Origin: Dimorphilus gyrociliatus
Taxonomy: Eukaryota; Annelida; Polychaeta; Dinophilidae
Direction: 5' to 3'
Length of the DNA stretch: 64,000 nucleotides
Assembly (NCBI GenBank): GCA_904063045.1
Contig: CAJFCJ010000002.1
Coordinates: forward strand, 3,467,891 to 3,531,890
How positions within the stretch are numbered: position 1 is the first letter of the stretch; every line of letters begins with the position of its first letter. Below the pieces are notes generated by a model that saw only the letters and a program-made list of their open reading frames with translations, did not search any database and was not told the origin of the DNA. Positions 61,526 through 64,000 of the stretch are shown one piece after another. The translations under genes and the position numbers were made by a program.

Positions 61526-63816
61526 AGTTTGTATGATGAGATATATTATATTTTTAAGCCTGAATTAAAAATTGAGCACTATAGACCAGCATTAAAGACG
61601 ACTTTCCGTCAACTTACAATTTTTATGCAGGTTAATTTCATCAGTTACGATGGGAAAAGATTATAACAAAAATTTAGTCATAAAATGATGGCGTAAAAGC
61701 TATATATTAAGCAGATCTCCCTAAAAAATCCGATAATTTTAGCCTCGTAAAAATATTGTCGTCCATCTTTATTCTTAGACTGGTTCCCTTCTAATGCCTT
61801 TTAACTAAACCACGCTATCGGGCAGTTTCTAAAGGCTATACGCAAAGCTGACTATGCATGCAGAACAGGTGAACTAGAACACTTTGAAGGAACTTATTTC
61901 CGAAAACGAATGCTAATGAGCTATTTTAATTACAAATTCTTGAATTAAACTTGAAAATTACTTTAATATTAAGATTTAATTAAATTATTTTTTTGTGTCG
62001 TAGAAACTCTTAGAAAAACAAAAAAACTTTTCATTATTTCAATACTATTACATAATATTATAAAAATTATCATTATTTTATAAATATACTGTCATTTATT
62101 ATATAATATTACTAATAAGGTTAAACAAAATTTTATAGCAAGATGACAGTCTTATTTAAGTAAAAGAAAAGTGAAGATAGTATTTGCTCTAGGGTATTTT
62201 CTAGCGGGAAGGAATTCCGATTGGATTTTTATCAAAGTTTCCACATTTGTTACAAACGTTACCAACTGTTCTTTACTAGATGTACAAGTTGCGAACAAAC
62301 GTTGAATTCTTGCAAAGTTTGTTAAAAACATGGTTTCCTTTTCTACTCAACAAAGCCAAACAAATGAGTTTTAAGAAAATAGTTAAAAACTTTACTGTCT
62401 TTATTTTTTATTTTAATAGTCTGAATAAAATATAGAAGAATTTCTTTTTTTTTTCCACTGAGAGAATACAATTGGTAACTAAGAGAAATAGCAGGAAAAG
62501 TAATGTATTTGATATTTGTATCGTATCAGAAATTACTGACGTTTCTGTTCTTTGTTACTTTGATAGTGATAAACAGAGCTCAAGTTCCATGGATTTATTC
62601 TCGTCCATGTGTATGTATACATATATATATACAGTATATACATATACTAGTTAATATGTATGCATGTATGTAGGTGTACATGTACGTGTGCGTATGTGAC
62701 ACTTCAAATGTACAATTTGTAATAAAATCTACCATGATATAAACGATAATACTGATTGTGAATAACAAAAATTGGGGTTACAAGGCCACAGTGCTAAATG
62801 TAAGTCTTTCATTTAGATTCCTTTATCAAAGCATCTGGAACCAATCTTTATATTTCTAAAAAATGATCTAAAGGTCAAAACCTCAACCACTAGAGATAAT
62901 TATAAAATATTATTTAAACTACTTTCAGACTTTTTAAAACTTAGTTATTCATTTTCTTTTTTTTTCTAACAATTCTATGATTGATGTGTACGATAAGTTA
63001 GTAATAAATGTAATCTATTAATTACCATCGATATTTAGTGCTATTTTGTAATTACTTTGGTACCTTCATATAGCTCAATTAGCTTAATGACAAAATTACT
63101 GAGAGTTCAAAATAAATTGTAGGCCTTATAAAATTCAAATAGCCGTATCACATTTTACATATTTGACGGATGTATAGCTTGGCCTGTCATCTTTGTGGTT
63201 AATTATAACTCAGTTTCTATATGCTGCTTTCTTGGGAAGAATCCAACATTTTTTCGCTATAGAATGCATACATAATATGTTGATATTGCATTTCTCTCAT
63301 TTTTCTTATAGTAAGTAACTTAATTATCTTTTTATCATCTGCTATATGTAATAGTATAAACTTTATGCTCAAAACAAGCAAACAAACATTTCGGAGAGTA
63401 TACTGTTTTTTATTCCATTGATTGGGAGTTTTTTTTAAGATGATAGATGGCGCTGTGTATAGAAATTCATCCGTGTGTTTTTTATTAGCAGACGATGACA
63501 TATCAGCTGTTAAGAAAAAAGTTTCTAATTTTTTTTAGTTTTCAAACTGTTGAAAAACAATTTTGAAAATGGTTGAAATTTATTAAATATATATTTCATT
63601 GTCAATAAAATAGGTCAACAATTATTGTTTTTTGATTTCACAAACCTAATAAACATTGGAACATAGGATTATTACAATCAGACTGGCGGAAGAAAGTAAC
63701 TAATTCACAGATACGCTAATTCCATCGGTATTGATAAGAAGATTGGGAATGATTTTGATAAAATAGATAAGTTTGATTTTGTCTACTATTGAAAATGAGA
63801 AGAAACATATTTCATC
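61526..63816. other. Intergenic, no confident gene
   Basis: 2.3 kb upstream of the RhoGAP gene. It has a TA/GTAT simple repeat at about 62608-62698 and a GATGGCGCTG motif near 63446. The minus-strand 94-codon frame at 63217-63501 has no domain or signal and is left uncalled. Confidence 0.5.
62608..62698. repeat. Degenerate TA/GTAT/TGTA simple repeat
   Basis: Alternating purine-pyrimidine stretch made of TATA, GTAT and GTGT units, about 90 bp. Confidence 0.75.
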
Positions 63817-63923
63817 TCATTTACGTTTCTTAGTTTCTCTTCTTTGAGCTTTGAGCTTTTTCTTTTCCTCAATAGCTCTTTGCTTTTCTCGAATAGATGA
63901 CACAAGTTTGTAACCAAAAAAAG
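63817..63923 (-). CDS. Last exon of a gene entering from the right edge
   Basis: After an acceptor (TTTTTATCAACAG) the frame reads FFGYKLVSSIREKQRAIEEK and ends in a Lys/Arg-rich helix (KAQRRETKKRK) with stop TGA at 63819-63817. It is 107 bp, entering in phase 1. The short hydrophobic start followed by a charged helix looks like the end of a small single-pass membrane protein, but the family is not recognised and the upstream exons lie outside the window. Confidence 0.55.
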
Positions 63924-64000
63924 CTGTTGATAAAAAACAGAATCTTTATTAAAAGTTATCTTGATGTTACATAAACTTTTACACGTGTCACCTCAAACAA

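Noticed and set aside
63217-63501. 94-codon minus-strand frame
   Set aside because: It begins with ATG and is moderately long, but has no domain, signal peptide or visible link to the exon at 63817; left uncalled.
1-64000. tRNA, rRNA or viral genes
   Set aside because: I saw no cloverleaf-like segment with conserved boxes, no rRNA motifs, and no reverse transcriptase, integrase or capsid pattern; a tRNAscan run would be needed to exclude small RNA genes.

Overview
This window is animal nuclear DNA from a compact, AT-rich invertebrate genome. Genes are split by short GT-AG introns (many 33-190 bp), and families stand in tandem. Gene content (fucolectin-like F5/8C domains, PAN domains, MOXD1-type monooxygenase, peptide GPCR, ARHGAP32-type RhoGAP, homeobox) is bilaterian. 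A lophotrochozoan with a small genome, such as an annelid, is my guess, but the species cannot be fixed from the sequence.

Layout. 1-19.7 kb, all minus strand: five intronless sulfotransferase genes (the first runs off the left edge), with three 11-exon paralogues between the first and second. Each paralogue encodes signal peptide, small Cys-rich EB/EGF module, PAN, about five fucolectin-like F5/8C domains, PAN. 19.7-23.4 kb: noncoding, with a 26-bp inverted repeat. 23.5-32.8 kb, plus strand: a two-exon peptide GPCR, a secreted Thr-rich mucin-like protein with a C-terminal PAN-like segment, and an 18-exon gene encoding two complete MOXD1-like copper monooxygenase modules in one chain. 34.7-41.1 kb, minus: two tandem genes fusing a type II beta-1,4-galactosyltransferase to three PAN domains; an intron of one holds a deleted Tc1/mariner element. 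43-50.8 kb, plus: a small secreted peptide precursor, a 16-exon secreted EF-hand protein, and a divergent homeobox gene. 51.6-61.5 kb, minus: a 16-exon PX-SH3-RhoGAP gene of the ARHGAP32/33 type with a long Ser-rich tail. 63.8 kb, minus: last exon of a gene entering from the right.

I rebuilt reading frames across every intron for the monooxygenase, both galactosyltransferase-PAN genes, the EF-hand gene, the RhoGAP, the GPCR, the mucin-like gene and the small peptide; all close without a stop. Exon limits of the three F5/8C genes are approximate.

Common theme (inference): much of the window serves extracellular or Golgi glycan chemistry. There are glycan-type sulfotransferases, galactosyltransferases, lectin-like F5/8C repeats and a Thr-rich O-glycosylation substrate, and PAN domains recur in three unrelated gene types. 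The most unusual items are the galactosyltransferase-PAN fusions and the double monooxygenase.
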